Below, in pieces: positions 10,560 through 22,930 of a stretch of 64,000 bases of DNA. The notes beneath the pieces were generated by a model. The model saw only the letters and a program-made list of their open reading frames with translations, was not told the origin of the DNA and did not search any database. Origin of the DNA: Diadema setosum (taxonomy: Eukaryota; Echinodermata; Echinoidea; Diadematoida; Diadematidae); the NCBI GenBank assembly GCA_033980235.1, contig CM067077.1, positions 310,001 through 374,000 on the forward strand. The letters are read 5' to 3'. Position numbers and translations under genes: made by a program. How positions within the stretch are numbered: position 1 is the first letter of the stretch; every line of letters starts with the position of its first letter.

Positions 10560-11911
10560 AGAAATAGTCTTGAGTAGAGAGAGATGAGACTGATGGGAAG
10601 AATGGTACAGTGTATCACACTACAGATGGCGATTTTGTCTCACGCCATTCCGTGATATAAATGGAGTAGATACAGACTCTGGGTAAATGCTCTCATTACG
10701 AATAATAAAGTGACTATCCCACTGTGCATGAAAATAAACTTTGCATTCTACTATTTTCTTTTGGATAGAAGAATATCAGATGAAATCAAAAATCCATCGT
10801 TTTCAGTGCACAGCCGGCATAGCATGGCGTAGAAATGATCACCATTTATGATACGTGTAGATTGTTTGCTCATAAAGTAACGTCAATAATTGTCGCTCAG
10901 CATTGTTCCCTACAGTCTTCTTCTTTGACTCCTTTTTATTCCTTCTGTCTTTCATTTTTCTACTCAAAGATGGGGGAATCGCGGGGGCATTTCCACAGGG
11001 GTGTTTGTCGTGGTTGTTGTTATTGTTGTTGTTGATACATTAAGAGAGTGCAGTGGCGAATGCTCGTTGGGCTCCCGGCTGAAGCGCTCAACGCTATTGA
11101 AGTTCACTCAGCGTGTCTTACCGTTCGTAATCTGCCAAAAACCTCGTCGACTGTGTGCTATTGTTAACACGAAAACTCCCCGACAATTCCCCGCACAAGG
11201 GGCGAGGGCATTGTCTACATATCGTTAAGCACCCCTGTGGTGGTTTATTCTTGTCCGGACGAACTGTCTGGATTCCTGCAGGTAATCGTACAACGCCTGC
11301 CTTAGACTGCCAATCCAACAACTAATAAGTTTTTGACTATGGACTGTCCGAGGAATTACTTTACAGTGGTCAAGAATCTACTGACGTTTCACTGAAGATG
11401 ATTTGTGATTTCTGATCTATGAGAGCCTATTATAGTGCAACGAGACACATGGTAAATACAGCGAACTCCGTAGAAGTTTGTTTGGTACTACTCGTCTGTA
11501 TGCAAAGCGTATGAGCTTGTTTATTGATCCACACTTCCTTTTGTAACATCAACAGAGAAACTTTGTGCAGTGGAAAGTGGATGTAGAAAGCAGTTCATCT
11601 TTTGAAATGCCCCTATACTGTGACCTCCTGGATTTGTTGGCAGATCCGTTAAATCGGAGTTGTGATTGCAAGACTATCAACCTGGTAACATTGTGAGACG
11701 ACTCATAACGTGAGGTATAATATGATATGATACCGACATTAATTCGGAACCATTCCTAAACTCTGGCCTTAGTAGAGTTGCTTTGCATTTTGTTTTTTAA
11801 GTAGGGCTGGTTCGATTTTTAAAAGAAACATCAAACGTTTGGTGAAGCAAAACGTCTTGTCACTGATGGTAATTAACGTCAGGCTCCTCGCGGAAAAGGC
11901 TATCAGCAGAC

Positions 11912-13696
11912 ATGGAACTCATATTTCTCCTTGCCGCTATTGCATCCTTCATCGTTTTCGTCGCAGTCCTAGCCTTGTGTGCAAAGAAACAAAGTTTTAA
12001 CATATCACATGACTACGATGTAAACTACGTGAGTAGGAAACCTGCAAACAACACCTTTCGTGTGAGACATGTGTATCAGCCGTCGCCTGTTCCGGGAGCA
12101 GTAAACGGGAACGGGAACGGTAAAGGCAGCTTTAGCAAAGCAGAAGATGAGGTGGATGGAAAAGTTGCCGTTAAGGAACCAGAATCCAAAACTAAGAAAC
12201 TTGGCAATAACAACGTCTCTGTTAACATTGTTCAAGAAACTCCCGACAGACATCATCATGTAAATGGGCTTGGTACCTCGAAGGAACGTTCTGCACACCT
12301 ATCCGCCAAGGCTACGGAGAGTCCAGCGAAGGATGGTCAGCAAACACCGAGCAAACGGAGAGCTCCTAGCACACCAACGGTCAGTTCGTCAGAGAAGGAG
12401 ATCGGGGTGTCATCGGAGAGTGCTGTCCATGTTGACTTACCTCGTGCTAAAGAAGCACCGACCCAAGTGAATGAAAGTGATTCACGCAAGTCTAAGAAAC
12501 AAGCTCCAAAACCTCCTAAAGTCATGTCGCCAGAGGAAGCAACACGTGTTGATCGTGCCATTGAAAGAGTGGATCAGCTGTTGATTCAGAACGAGCAGAA
12601 ACAGGAGCAGGAATCTTCTCCAGATGCACAAAGCGGTGAAGATCTTGTACATTCCTCTCTGATAATGCCCCCTGAACAACCTTCTCTGTCCTGGAAAGGA
12701 AAAACCTCTCAAAACCCGTCAGCACATCAAACCACTACGGCCAAAGCAACAATCGACGCAAAGAATCCATCGGGTTCTCGGCCGCAAAAGGTGAAGCAGT
12801 CAACACCCTCTCCAGGTATGTACGTGAAGAAATCGGCAATTTCGCCTTCACGACCCAGCCACAAGCGTCGTGCCCCTCAGGCTCCGGCACAACCGATGTC
12901 GACTCCAGTCGTATCAGAAGAGCCAAAGAGTAAAACGTCAGCCAGTAAAGAAACACCTGCGGATAATGTGGATGTGGAAGTAGGAGAAGACACAAATATG
13001 AGAGTAGCTGAAGATGTCACTGTCAGCGATCTCAAACAGAAACCATCAAGGAATGCTTTGGATCGATTACCGAGTATTCCACGAGAGAGTTCTAATGAGC
13101 AACATCAAACCGACATCCAGGATTCCCCAATAACTGATGAAGGAGTCATCGCTGCTTTTGATGATATCGACGCAGCACTTGATGACGACACCAACAACGT
13201 GTCGGAGGAAGACCCTTATTCGGTGATAAAAAGACTAAAAGAAAATGAGAAGAAAATAGAGGAAGACATAAACTTGCATGACAATGACAAACGACCTGTT
13301 GTAGATGATACGACAGACGAACCACCGTACATGAAAGTAAAGCAACTACAACAGGAGAGCCAGGCTGAAGACAATGATACAGAGAATAAATCTAAACTAC
13401 ACAACGGTGACGAGGAATCAGAGGACTCCAGCCACATAGAAGTTATTCTGATACCAGTTGATGGGTCGCCACAAGACAAGGGAAAGTCTGACAAAGCTGA
13501 ACCACCATACGCCAAGGTTATTAAGCGAAACAAACGAAATAGGGGCAACGTTCGTGTGACTTTTAACATGGAACAGACAACTGAAATTAAACCAAAGCCC
13601 CCTACCCCGGGACCGTTACTTAGTTCAAGCTCTGTAGAGGCTGAGATGAACGAAGATGGTGTCTCACCGATACCCGAAGGGCCAGACTACATTTGA
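11912..13696 (+). CDS. Membrane-anchored, tyrosine-motif scaffold protein (adaptor-like)
   Basis: A 594-residue protein. Residues 3-23 form one hydrophobic helix almost at the N-terminus, followed by LCAKK, where the cysteine could be palmitoylated. The other 570 residues are low-complexity, charged and Pro/Ser/Thr-rich, with no folded domain seen. Basic-proline patches (KRRAP at 148 and 318, KQAPKPPKV near 196, KPKPPTPGP near 560) could bind SH3 domains. Three related tyrosine motifs occur in the C-terminal third: DPYSVIK (Y436), PPYMKVK (Y473) and PPYAKVI (Y533). The protein ends PDYI, a possible PDZ ligand. Tiny ectodomain, single helix, juxtamembrane Cys and repeated Y-x-x-V/I sites resemble the layout of PAG1/LAT-class transmembrane adaptors, but no sequence homology is shown. 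It is intronless, on the same strand as the flanking receptors and 4.1 kb after receptor A. A signalling partner role is inferred. Confidence 0.8.
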   Translation: MELIFLLAAIASFIVFVAVLALCAKKQSFNISHDYDVNYVSRKPANNTFRVRHVYQPSPVPGAVNGNGNGKGSFSKAEDEVDGKVAVKEPESKTKKLGNNNVSVNIVQETPDRHHHVNGLGTSKERSAHLSAKATESPAKDGQQTPSKRRAPSTPTVSSSEKEIGVSSESAVHVDLPRAKEAPTQVNESDSRKSKKQAPKPPKVMSPEEATRVDRAIERVDQLLIQNEQKQEQESSPDAQSGEDLVHSSLIMPPEQPSLSWKGKTSQNPSAHQTTTAKATIDAKNPSGSRPQKVKQSTPSPGMYVKKSAISPSRPSHKRRAPQAPAQPMSTPVVSEEPKSKTSASKETPADNVDVEVGEDTNMRVAEDVTVSDLKQKPSRNALDRLPSIPRESSNEQHQTDIQDSPITDEGVIAAFDDIDAALDDDTNNVSEEDPYSVIKRLKENEKKIEEDINLHDNDKRPVVDDTTDEPPYMKVKQLQQESQAEDNDTENKSKLHNGDEESEDSSHIEVILIPVDGSPQDKGKSDKAEPPYAKVIKRNKRNRGNVRVTFNMEQTTEIKPKPPTPGPLLSSSSVEAEMNEDGVSPIPEGPDYI

Positions 13697-15804
13697 ATAT
13701 ATTATCTTAAAAAATGATTATTGCATGATTTGTTGAGATAGAATATATTATCTAAAATTGTGCTAATATGATTACTCTAAGTACGGGGTGCACGAAAACG
13801 CCTGCAGAAGTTTCCACTAAATTTACCGAAGCCAAGAGTTTATTTTCGTTTGGATTGTACCTTCAATTTGAGCAATATTTAACTTTCACTGAAACATAAA
13901 ATCATACCATTAACACAAGATATTATCGCGTCTTAATATTTAACTGTTTCTCCTATAAAATCAGTTTGCTTATTGTCTTTTTTTTTTTAGTAGCCCGTTG
14001 TGTTTGCCAGGTCTAGTGGTTAATCTATTTGCTATGAGCAAATGCAAGCATGTGTTGCACATTAGCCAACTTGGTTTCTTTGCCCTTTGCATAACAAAGT
14101 TAAGACATTTTTGCATTTACAGTCCTTGAAAGCCCTTGATTCTCACAGTTCTTCTCAGTAGTGCACTTTCCCGTTTTGGCAGACATTATTATAATTTGTG
14201 GATATAAAGTCAACTAAATTTGTAATCCACCGATTTGTATCAGGTATTGTAAAGAATGTTCATTCACGGTCCCACAAGACAGAAGTTGTAACTTCCGTTC
14301 CCTATCAAAACTATAAGATAAAAGACATGTTTTATTTCGGCATTATATTATGCTTTCCACCGGGATACTCGTTTAAAATGTATCAGTAATGACCTTTCAA
14401 ATCAAAGTCAGATTGTCCATGTGGTTTAGACCCATGTGTTGGAATGTACTGTAATGTAGTTAGCTTGTTGTTTTGTAGATTATTCGGTGAATCCTCTTTA
14501 AGATCAAAGTGCAAAATTTAATGACAATCAACGAGGTATTTAAAAAACTATAATAAGCCACTTAATGCCTTCAATATCTCCGAACTGACATTATTTTTTA
14601 TATCAGGTCATTTCATATTTTGTAACATTTACAGATGTTCGGAGTCAGTTGTATTGTGGTAAGTGGTGACCTTCAGTGTAGAATTAAATTAGGGTAGATT
14701 GTATATTGAATGTAACTGTGCACTGTGTTCTTAACCCAAAGTGTGTCACTTTCCGATGAATCCAACAATTATCCATCTATGTCACTAACACCGATTCAAC
14801 TGCATGATAGACATGGCTCCCACGTAAATTATACAAGTCTCTATAATGAAAGGGTCCCGTTAATGCCATGCTTCACAATACGTCTATTTGCATGACGGTG
14901 TGAGGGTACTCAAGGTGCATGCATTGTGTCATGCGAACCCACACTGCAAATAAAACGGGGAATGCCTGGCTGTTTGCTCTCAAAAATACAGTTCCACGCC
15001 ATGGTATGTTGGATATGGTGTTCAAATAGTGACTGAATATTGTGGGAATTTGTCATTCTTGTTTTCAATCTGATCGACATGTTTGGGTTGGGCTCCTCAC
15101 GGTTCACAACACTCTGATTCAGTATCATGAATTTCTTTTTGCAGAGATGAATTCTCTATCATATTTACAATTTTGTTCATAGGAAGGCTCTGTTATCGGA
15201 TAATCAATCATGCCAGTTTTGATTCAGTCACAATAATTAGCCTTTGAAGAAAAGGCATATGCTGCATTCAATTATCAAAGTCATAATTCTAATTCTTCAA
15301 AGACTATTGTCTTATTCGAATTCTGAGTTGATGTCATTATGTTTTATTACTACAAAGATATTTTTTCAAATTGGTACGTAGTGACGATGATCAGTCGAGG
15401 AACCTAGTTAATGATTTTATGGTTAGTTAAGTCACTTGTTCGTAACACCTACCTAAGTGATTATCTTCCTCGCAATGATTTTGTTCTGGGAGAGTATCTA
15501 CTTGATTTTGATATCAAGACTCCACAATATAACACAGTCTAAAAAGAGGCTACTGGTATCCTAGTACTCTGCTGTTCACTTGATATTCTCTCCTGGGTGC
15601 TATTTCACCATCCTGTAAGAAAATTAGGTTTAAGAATTCTACATATTGTCCTTTCTTTTCTATTCACTATTTACCCAAATGTTTTTATCAATTCTTTTCA
15701 TATGCGCAAGGGTGTTGCGGTAAGAATTTTCAGATTGCTTTTGGGAAAAAACAATCAAGAGTGAAGGCTTGTTACATGTATAACCGAAGAACATTTCAAA
15801 AGTA

Positions 15805-15884
15805 TATGCTGAGATTCGGCATATGTATGATATTTGCATTTAGTGAACATTACTTTGATTAGACTATGCTGAGATTCGGCATAT
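15805..15884. repeat. Spaced direct repeat of a 20-bp near-palindrome
   Basis: TATGCTGAGATTCGGCATAT occurs exactly at 15805-15824 and 15865-15884. Its ends, ATGC and GCAT, are complementary. The spacing is 60 bp start to start. Confidence 0.8.
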
Positions 15885-17700
15885 ATGCATCTGTAGACAA
15901 ATTGTCAAAGGAGAGTAGGGGGAATTAGTATTGCAGATGCTGTAGTGATATATTCATTGTCTTGAATAATATGTTTACAATTATGAAACTGTATATTTGA
16001 AGAAAAAAAAATCTCCATGCGAATACTTCTGAAATGATATACTTTCTCTTTGATATATGGGAACTACGTCTCTATTTGCATTGCATTATAGTATACTATC
16101 TAGATTGAAAATTATTATAATGAGCACGTAATGACGATGACATTGTTTGTTAATGATTTTGTGACACATTGTCGAAGTAAGTATAGATTTTTTAATTAAA
16201 TCGCCTTCCTTTTCATCATGCTTAATTATATTGGTTTACCCGACGTGAGTTAAGAGAATATAGAACTTTTAATCCTGTCTTCTGCATTTTTGTGTGAAGA
16301 TTTTTCAATTATTTTAATGCACTCTCGTGGTTATTGCCCTAATTTACAGAGTTTTTCAATGTATACTTATGTCCTGTGGTGTATCCTAACGAAAGCCAAA
16401 CAACTGTGAACAACTCATAATACAACTTAAAACGTTTCTATGTAGTTTGCTCGTAAAATTTTCCTCGTATTTTATTCACAATGAGAGCATATTGAGGAAT
16501 ATTTAAAGAGTTTGAATGCAAAAATAGATAAACACCATTTTCAAAGTTTTTTTAAATATAACATCGTCATGAATAAGGGGAAAATTAAATCTTTTCAACG
16601 CTACTGGACTCGTTATATAACAAGAAATATTCTGAAGATATTTAAATTGTCACATGTATTGTAATTATTCCCTTTTTCAAGTAGCTTCAACCTCAAATAT
16701 CTCTCGCTGATAAGATTTGATATATCGGTTTTGCATTCAGACTCTCTATTAAGAATTCTTGGGTGAAGATGAAGACGTGGTTTGCAAATACTGGGAGAAG
16801 AGAACGTTTTCCTAAAACTGCAGTTTCTATGGTATATAAGGAATCATTACTCTTTATCATGTCTTCACAAACTTTTTCTGCATATTTTCATGTGCAGGTG
16901 GGAAGGTGGTAAAAATCAGTGAGCGTTTTACCAAGTGTTAGATCATATCCGCATGATATAACGATTTTGGTCAATTTGCATACATCGATAATCTTGCTGA
17001 CTTGTTGTCTGTAAGATGAATTAAAGAATCATGTATTCTCATTTTTCGAGCTTTCAGTGTTGATTTATCGATGCCAAATGAAGTTTTATTGCTTTGTTAG
17101 TTTATTGATTAAGTGAAATTTTCAGCAAACTTATAGACATGAATGAATGTTTTTTTCTTATTTGCCTGCTACACAATATCTACTGTTAAAACTTATTCAT
17201 CTTTCGTAATTTTAAACATCAGATACCATTTTCAAAGTATACTCTCTTGTTAAACCCATCATACCCTCCCATGCTAAATCGATCAATGGTCCATTTTATA
17301 TCACAGCTAATCGTTTCAGCTTTAATTTGGCAATGTATTTTTGTGATCATGTGAATTAGCAACGTGTAAAACAGGAACAAGAAGCTCCTGCTAATTAAAG
17401 GCTAATAGCATGGTAAATCCTCAAAATGGAAACGCGTTTGTCGGTCGTGTTCAGTCATTCCTGCCAAGGGATGTATAAGGTGAGCTAAATATTCAGTCAT
17501 TTCAGACGGTTTTTAAGGTATTTTTTCTTGTCTAAACTTTGTGAATGCTGCTGTTTCAAAGCAAGATTTATCAATGAAGAACAATTAGCATTAACTATCT
17601 CTATACATGTATATTGTTTCCGTTTTGCTTCCGAGGAAAAAACTCGGAGATATACACAATAATTGTATGAATTTATGCATAATACACATACAGACATATC

Positions 17701-17758
17701 CATCTATCTATCTCTCTCTATATATATACATATACATGAGTATGTATATATACATATA
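17701..17758. repeat. TA/TATC-rich microsatellite
   Basis: Imperfect runs of TATC, then TATA and TACATA. Confidence 0.8.
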
Positions 17759-20700
17759 CCCTTTGTGGAAGAATTTTACAGAGGATGGTGATATTCCGAG
17801 CTAGAATGCACTAGAATATCAATGTAGTGTTGAATTTATCCCCTTTATCAGTATACAATACATTGCAGTATCCTGTGTAGTCTGTGCTGTCTATTCGTCA
17901 TGATCTCAAGCAATTAGGGATTCTTCTTCACAGAGTATCTATGGACATTATTTACAATAGGCTATTTCTAGGTTTACTTGTAAATCACTGCTAAATTCTC
18001 CAATATTTCTGGCAAAAGCTTAAATTGTAAACGATTCTTGAAATTATCTAAACAATAAGGCCAAATATTTCACCCAAAATTTCAAGCCTCCAACTTCATT
18101 GATCCTTAGGGTTGATAGACGTAAAGATATAAACTCTGTTGATATAAAATTATTTACAATGAACAATGTTCAGTTGAATATTTTACAATACATTAGCTCA
18201 TGATAATGTTGTTGTATTTGAAGAAAATAGTAATGATTTAAAATTGCAACTGTAATTCCAGGCCTACAACAAAAACCCCACAGCCATGCACAGACACAAC
18301 GCTCGTAATACTGAGAGATAAAAAGAATGAGGGGGAGAGAGAAAGAGAGAGAAGGATTAAGAGAAACCATTAAATGAACAAAACAAGAAGGGGTCGAATT
18401 AAGAAAACGTGCCCACTAAAATGTAACAATTTCTTCACACCCTATTTACTTTTTCTTTAGTTCCACATGAAAACGGCTGTCATCACAGTTAGGTGAACAT
18501 GAGGCAAACATATCTATCATGGAGGACGAATAAATGGCCTATTGGGCGTTTTAAATGCAATCAAAGTAAATGCAAAACAGTTTAACAAACTTATACAATG
18601 CGTATACCCAATATATTTTAATTCAAGTGTTTCTGCAAAGAACTGATGACTAAAAAAAAGAGAAAGGATGAAGTACTATTGTCAGCATGACTCAATTACT
18701 ATTCAAAGAAAGCAGTAGTACTAGTAGCAATTTCTGATCTGTAGAAAGGACTAGTAGTTATTTGGTTCATCGGGTAAATTTTTCAGGGGCACGACCAAGG
18801 CATGTACGCGTCAAAAGTAAAATGTAGTTTTATATCGGGTGTGGCAAACACAAAGAATGAGACATGCAAATGGCCTCGCATTGATAAATGCCTTGAATTT
18901 GCACGATGTTATTATCATTTTTTTCTGCTTTACGCAGAACGGCAGAAACGTGTGTATCCTTGCAACTGTCTCTTTCTGCGGTGTGTGTGTGGGGGGTGTT
19001 GTTTAGTTTTGCACATATAGGCAGGTTACAGAAATTAGCCACATTCTTCGGGTATCTTGGACAAAAGTAGGTCCCCTCACCCTGCTCACAAAACAATTCA
19101 CTGTCGTTACAAAAGAGAAAAAAGAATGATTATGTTAAGATCCCAATTAATATCACCTTATCTACAGAGATAATGAACAAACACTGGAACTAAAGCGTTA
19201 TTCAGTTGAATGAGTTGAAGCATATCCCATGTATTTACTGAGCTGTGCGTGTGCTTATTAATTGACTATTACGAGTGTATGAACAGGGGAAATCGGTGTT
19301 GCTTTGTCTCGATTATAGCGGGCGCTTTGACTATTCGTCGCGGAAGTAGGACAATCATCGACTTCCAGTGGGCGGTTAATAGTATACAACCATTTTTACA
19401 AAATTGGGCAAACTACAGGGGGCTGTGGTAGAATTCAAAATTCCTGTCAGCAAGCACTGTCGGTATCTGCCCAGAAGAAGATAATATCTTTAACACCACA
19501 AAGTAGAATTTTCAGCTGAGAAAGAAAGATCGTCACTCTTTTCTAGCACAACAGATTGAAAAGGTCTGTGCATTTGGGGGAAAAAATAATAATAATCAAG
19601 ATTCAAGATAGCACAGATTGATTCCCAGTCTTTGGAGTGACTCACACAAAAACCTCCATATGAAAAACATACATAAAGATGCAAAGTAATGAGACATCAT
19701 ATTCTAATAGCAATCATTGTGGACCACTTCAAAATGTTCGGAAACGCAGATTAAAGAAAAGAAAATCCTTCGTCTTCTGAGTGCTACATGGTGAAGCCAA
19801 AGTAGCTACAGCTGATTCATTCACAGTGAATGATATTCATAGCCACGAGTACGGTCATCTTTGATGGCACATACTTTTTACCATGAGGTTTGTGAAATCT
19901 ACGTTCACTAACACAGACAGACATACACTTTTTATATACATACACACACTCGTATTTTCTTATGCTCCACTTTCCCTGCTTTTATTCCTATTCCTGCCAG
20001 ACTGCCCTATTCCAGCTACACTCGGCGTCAGAAAGAATATTAATCTACCAATGGGGACGAGTGCTCTTTTAGTAAAACATTAAAAAAGTAAGAAGTCGCC
20101 TGTCCCTTGGCAATGCGTGCGCCGTCCTGAAAATGGATTCTGACTAGGCAAAATAGTGTACATGTAGAAACGCCTACAGATCACAATACTTTAGAACAAA
20201 AGATTCATGACTCTTGGTATTTATAGTTTTGCGCAGGAAGAATCCTATTCATTCGTCTTATATAAAGTCGGACATAAACATGTGACTTTGAGAACTAACA
20301 GAGAGGTACCTATAAGTACACAAAGAACAAATTTCCTTCGACAAAGGAATCGGATGGATATGTTTTGCTCTGTACAAACACAATTACGTGTATTTTCTTG
20401 TTTTCAATACCAAGCTCGAAGACCGGGGCATGGAGAAATACCAGCGAAGTCTTTTGTTATGATCGGTCGCGTCCAGTAGTTTTATTTCTATGCTGAGGAC
20501 ACAGCTTCATGGCGTGGTGTTAGCCAAGGTTAGGTCACCAAAACAGGCTGCATTGTGTACATATAGAGAACAAATCGGTTGGAATATCAGAGAGGTGTCC
20601 ATCTACAGTGACGTCACAATGTCAAATGCATCTCTCTCGCTCTTTCTGCAGTTAGTGAAGGAAAGGAACATACTGTAACCAACTGGTAAGTGAACTTGGG

Positions 20701-20971
20701 TGGATGAGTGCTCCAAGAGAACAATACGTCCACGTCCTATGACGACTAATGTACAAGGAACTGAAGGGTAGACGACAGAAACTTTTCAGTGTTAGCCAGC
20801 GATAGCACGCAGCTTTCGTAGTTACGGTTCAATTGAGTCACTTCATGCGGATGACATTCTTTCTGTGCTGCGGAACTTCGCGTGTAGATTTCAAATATCG
20901 AGCACGTTTATAGAGGACGCAGTGTGCTATATTTTGAAACTGTTTCGTATAGATACGCGTTTACAAATATC

Positions 20972-22930
20972 ATGGAAGTTGACCGAATTGTATATGCAAC
21001 GATGAGGAAGCTTAGTATCGTCATACTCGTCTCATGTTGTCTTACCGTGCGCATATCATCTGCACAATGTATGAGAGAACTGGAAGTCACGTCATCTAAC
21101 ATCTCAGTATCCGTCAATAACATCCTACGGCTGACGTGCTTTGTGAGTCCAGAAAACAGAAACAATGCATCCTGGTACAGAGATGACTTTCTCCTCTACA
21201 GAGGACTTGAGAATATTGCGGGAGATTCTCATTTCGTGTTGGACGGAGAAATTTTTGTGGATGATTGTATCGTTTACTCCATTGCCATAGTTGTCTCTTC
21301 TCCAAACACGAATTCTGGCACGTACACATGTCGTATAGGAGATCAGCGATCGGACCCAATAGTCGTCAACGTGCTGTACATTCCCGACATCGTCTTTCCG
21401 ATATGTCGCGTCGACTTCCCGGACGGCGGCGACTTCGTCGATGATGGCGAAGCTGTTCAACTGGTGTGTGAAACCGAGGTCGGCTTCCCAGAATGGATGA
21501 TAAGCTGGTCCCCAGAAGTACAGGGGGGCTCACTGACAGATTCTACCGTCGACGGCTACACCACGAGTCTTCTCGATATCGCGGTGTCGAGTTCAATTAT
21601 CGGCGAGACGTTCACGTGTTCTTCCGTCTGTGAACCGAGCCGTGGGATCCAGTGTCCAGTTAGTGAAAGTCGCCAGTGCTCCATTAACGGGCTACTCTTC
21701 TCTGCGTTGCCGGGGCAACAGAGGATAGATGCTAGCGAAGATGCTGAATTCCGCTGCTCAACTTCTCTCCGTGACTACCGTGTCGGCTGGCTGATGCCTA
21801 ATTCTCTTGCACAATCTGGTTTTGTGTCCCAAGTATGTGCTCCGGCCAATATCAGCTGCAATATCACCATTTCCAATCTTAGTTCAGATGCAACTGACGC
21901 GAGTTTTGTTTGCGCTTTGTACTCTAGTCAAGGGAAACTAGTGAAAAACAAAACTGTCACTCTGCATGTTGGCCTACAAATTACATCGACTGTCGCTACG
22001 ACGGTCATGGAGGTCACAACGGAATCACAACCACTTACAACTGCATTCATAACACCACCTCCTCCACTACCACCAACACCCCCAATTGGGACTTCATCTG
22101 CACTTACAACCCCGACAACAAACATACCATCGACGGCTGTAGCAACACATCGTGCAACGCCGACAACATTACTGACTACACGAACAGAAATGTCTAGCTC
22201 GGCAACCACACTGCCCAAACCCAGCACGACAATTATACTATCCACGCCAAACGCAACTACACGGCCTACACCAACCACGACCACTCCACTACCCACTACA
22301 CTGAAATCACGAGTGTTCACCACACCTATTCCATTGACTACCACGAGGGACGTCACGTCGGTGCCAGATCCTACCACCGGCCCTTCCGTTAAAAACCCCT
22401 CGACGCTGACACTGTTAGGACGGGGTGAAGGATTAGGAGCAACGGAGATCATCGCCATCGTTGTCATCATCGCCATTATACTCATTGTCCTTGTTGTTGT
22501 TTTTACTGTCATTCTTCTGCGAGGCAAAAATCGCGCCAACAGACAAGGGAAGTTGAGAAGAGACGCTGCCATCTTGGAATCTCAGGCCCCATCTCCATTC
22601 AACGCGTATGACATGCAGACTGTAATGGTAGGCAATAAAGCAGAGATGACCGGCCCGATATCGGACAAGTCTTCTGAAGGTCGCGAATCCGAAGAATATC
22701 TCGTCCCCATCCCGTCCGTCGGCGAAGAGGATGACGACATCGATGGCTACGATAACCGTGGATTCGACAAGGACTCGGTTCTGTACGCCGCAATCCCTTC
22801 TAAGCCAGGATCCCGTAGAGACAGCATCAAACAAAATGGGTCCATTGACCAAGGATATTACGAACATTATCCAGATTCAGAATATGGTGGGTCAAGAGTA
22901 GTTCAAGGGGTGATTAGTACGAGTTTGTAG
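20972..22930 (+). CDS. Three-Ig-domain type I membrane receptor with ITIM-like tail (paralog B)
   Basis: A 652-residue protein from the ATG at 20972 (A at -3, G at +4). The ATG at 21002 would give a more standard signal peptide. The frame extends upstream to 20924 but without an ATG. The signal peptide ends near residue 31. Ig1: C56, W68, C120 (SGTYTC) with extra C33 and C99. Ig2: C166, W179, C216 with C145 before and C220, C228, C236 after. Ig3: C262, W273, C314 with extra C289 and C296. Residues 340-480 are a Pro/Thr-rich mucin-like stalk. A very hydrophobic Ile/Val helix spans 493-516. The 136-residue tail has VLYAAI (603-608), a consensus ITIM, plus EEYLVP (Y576), YDN (Y593, Grb2-type) and a cluster of Y629, Y630, Y633 and Y638. 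It ends STSL, a class I PDZ ligand pattern. An inhibitory or phosphatase-recruiting receptor is the natural inference. A possible poly(A) signal is at 23660-23665. Confidence 0.87.
   Translation: MEVDRIVYATMRKLSIVILVSCCLTVRISSAQCMRELEVTSSNISVSVNNILRLTCFVSPENRNNASWYRDDFLLYRGLENIAGDSHFVLDGEIFVDDCIVYSIAIVVSSPNTNSGTYTCRIGDQRSDPIVVNVLYIPDIVFPICRVDFPDGGDFVDDGEAVQLVCETEVGFPEWMISWSPEVQGGSLTDSTVDGYTTSLLDIAVSSSIIGETFTCSSVCEPSRGIQCPVSESRQCSINGLLFSALPGQQRIDASEDAEFRCSTSLRDYRVGWLMPNSLAQSGFVSQVCAPANISCNITISNLSSDATDASFVCALYSSQGKLVKNKTVTLHVGLQITSTVATTVMEVTTESQPLTTAFITPPPPLPPTPPIGTSSALTTPTTNIPSTAVATHRATPTTLLTTRTEMSSSATTLPKPSTTIILSTPNATTRPTPTTTTPLPTTLKSRVFTTPIPLTTTRDVTSVPDPTTGPSVKNPSTLTLLGRGEGLGATEIIAIVVIIAIILIVLVVVFTVILLRGKNRANRQGKLRRDAAILESQAPSPFNAYDMQTVMVGNKAEMTGPISDKSSEGRESEEYLVPIPSVGEEDDDIDGYDNRGFDKDSVLYAAIPSKPGSRRDSIKQNGSIDQGYYEHYPDSEYGGSRVVQGVISTSL

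Larger units (their letters stand above)
7771..11911. other. Intergenic region between receptor A and the adaptor-like gene
   Basis: No further gene recognised. A possible polyadenylation signal AATAAA for the upstream gene is at 8855-8860. The region also holds a T-run (7891-7904), a 15-bp tandem repeat (about 8763-8812), two copies of an exact 33-bp sequence (8813-8845, 10424-10456), a LINE-like 3' tail (about 9557-9665), a GAAATT hexamer run (about 9735-9760) and a G15 run (10545-10559). Confidence 0.5.
13697..20971. other. Intergenic region, no gene seen
   Basis: A 7.3-kb AT-rich space. It contains a 20-bp direct repeat with palindromic ends (15805-15824 and 15865-15884), a T10 run near 13980 and a TA-rich microsatellite at about 17701-17758. 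An AATAAA at 14949-14954 is a possible but distant poly(A) signal for the 11912 gene. No open frame here shows a recognisable domain. Confidence 0.5.

Noticed and set aside
20924..20971. Upstream extension of the receptor B frame
   Set aside because: The first codon is GTG. A eukaryotic start needs ATG, so 20972 or 21002 was preferred.
21928..22572. Long minus-strand open frame (214 codons)
   Set aside because: It is antisense to the Pro/Thr stalk and membrane helix of receptor B. Its Val/Gly-rich composition is a by-product of that sequence.
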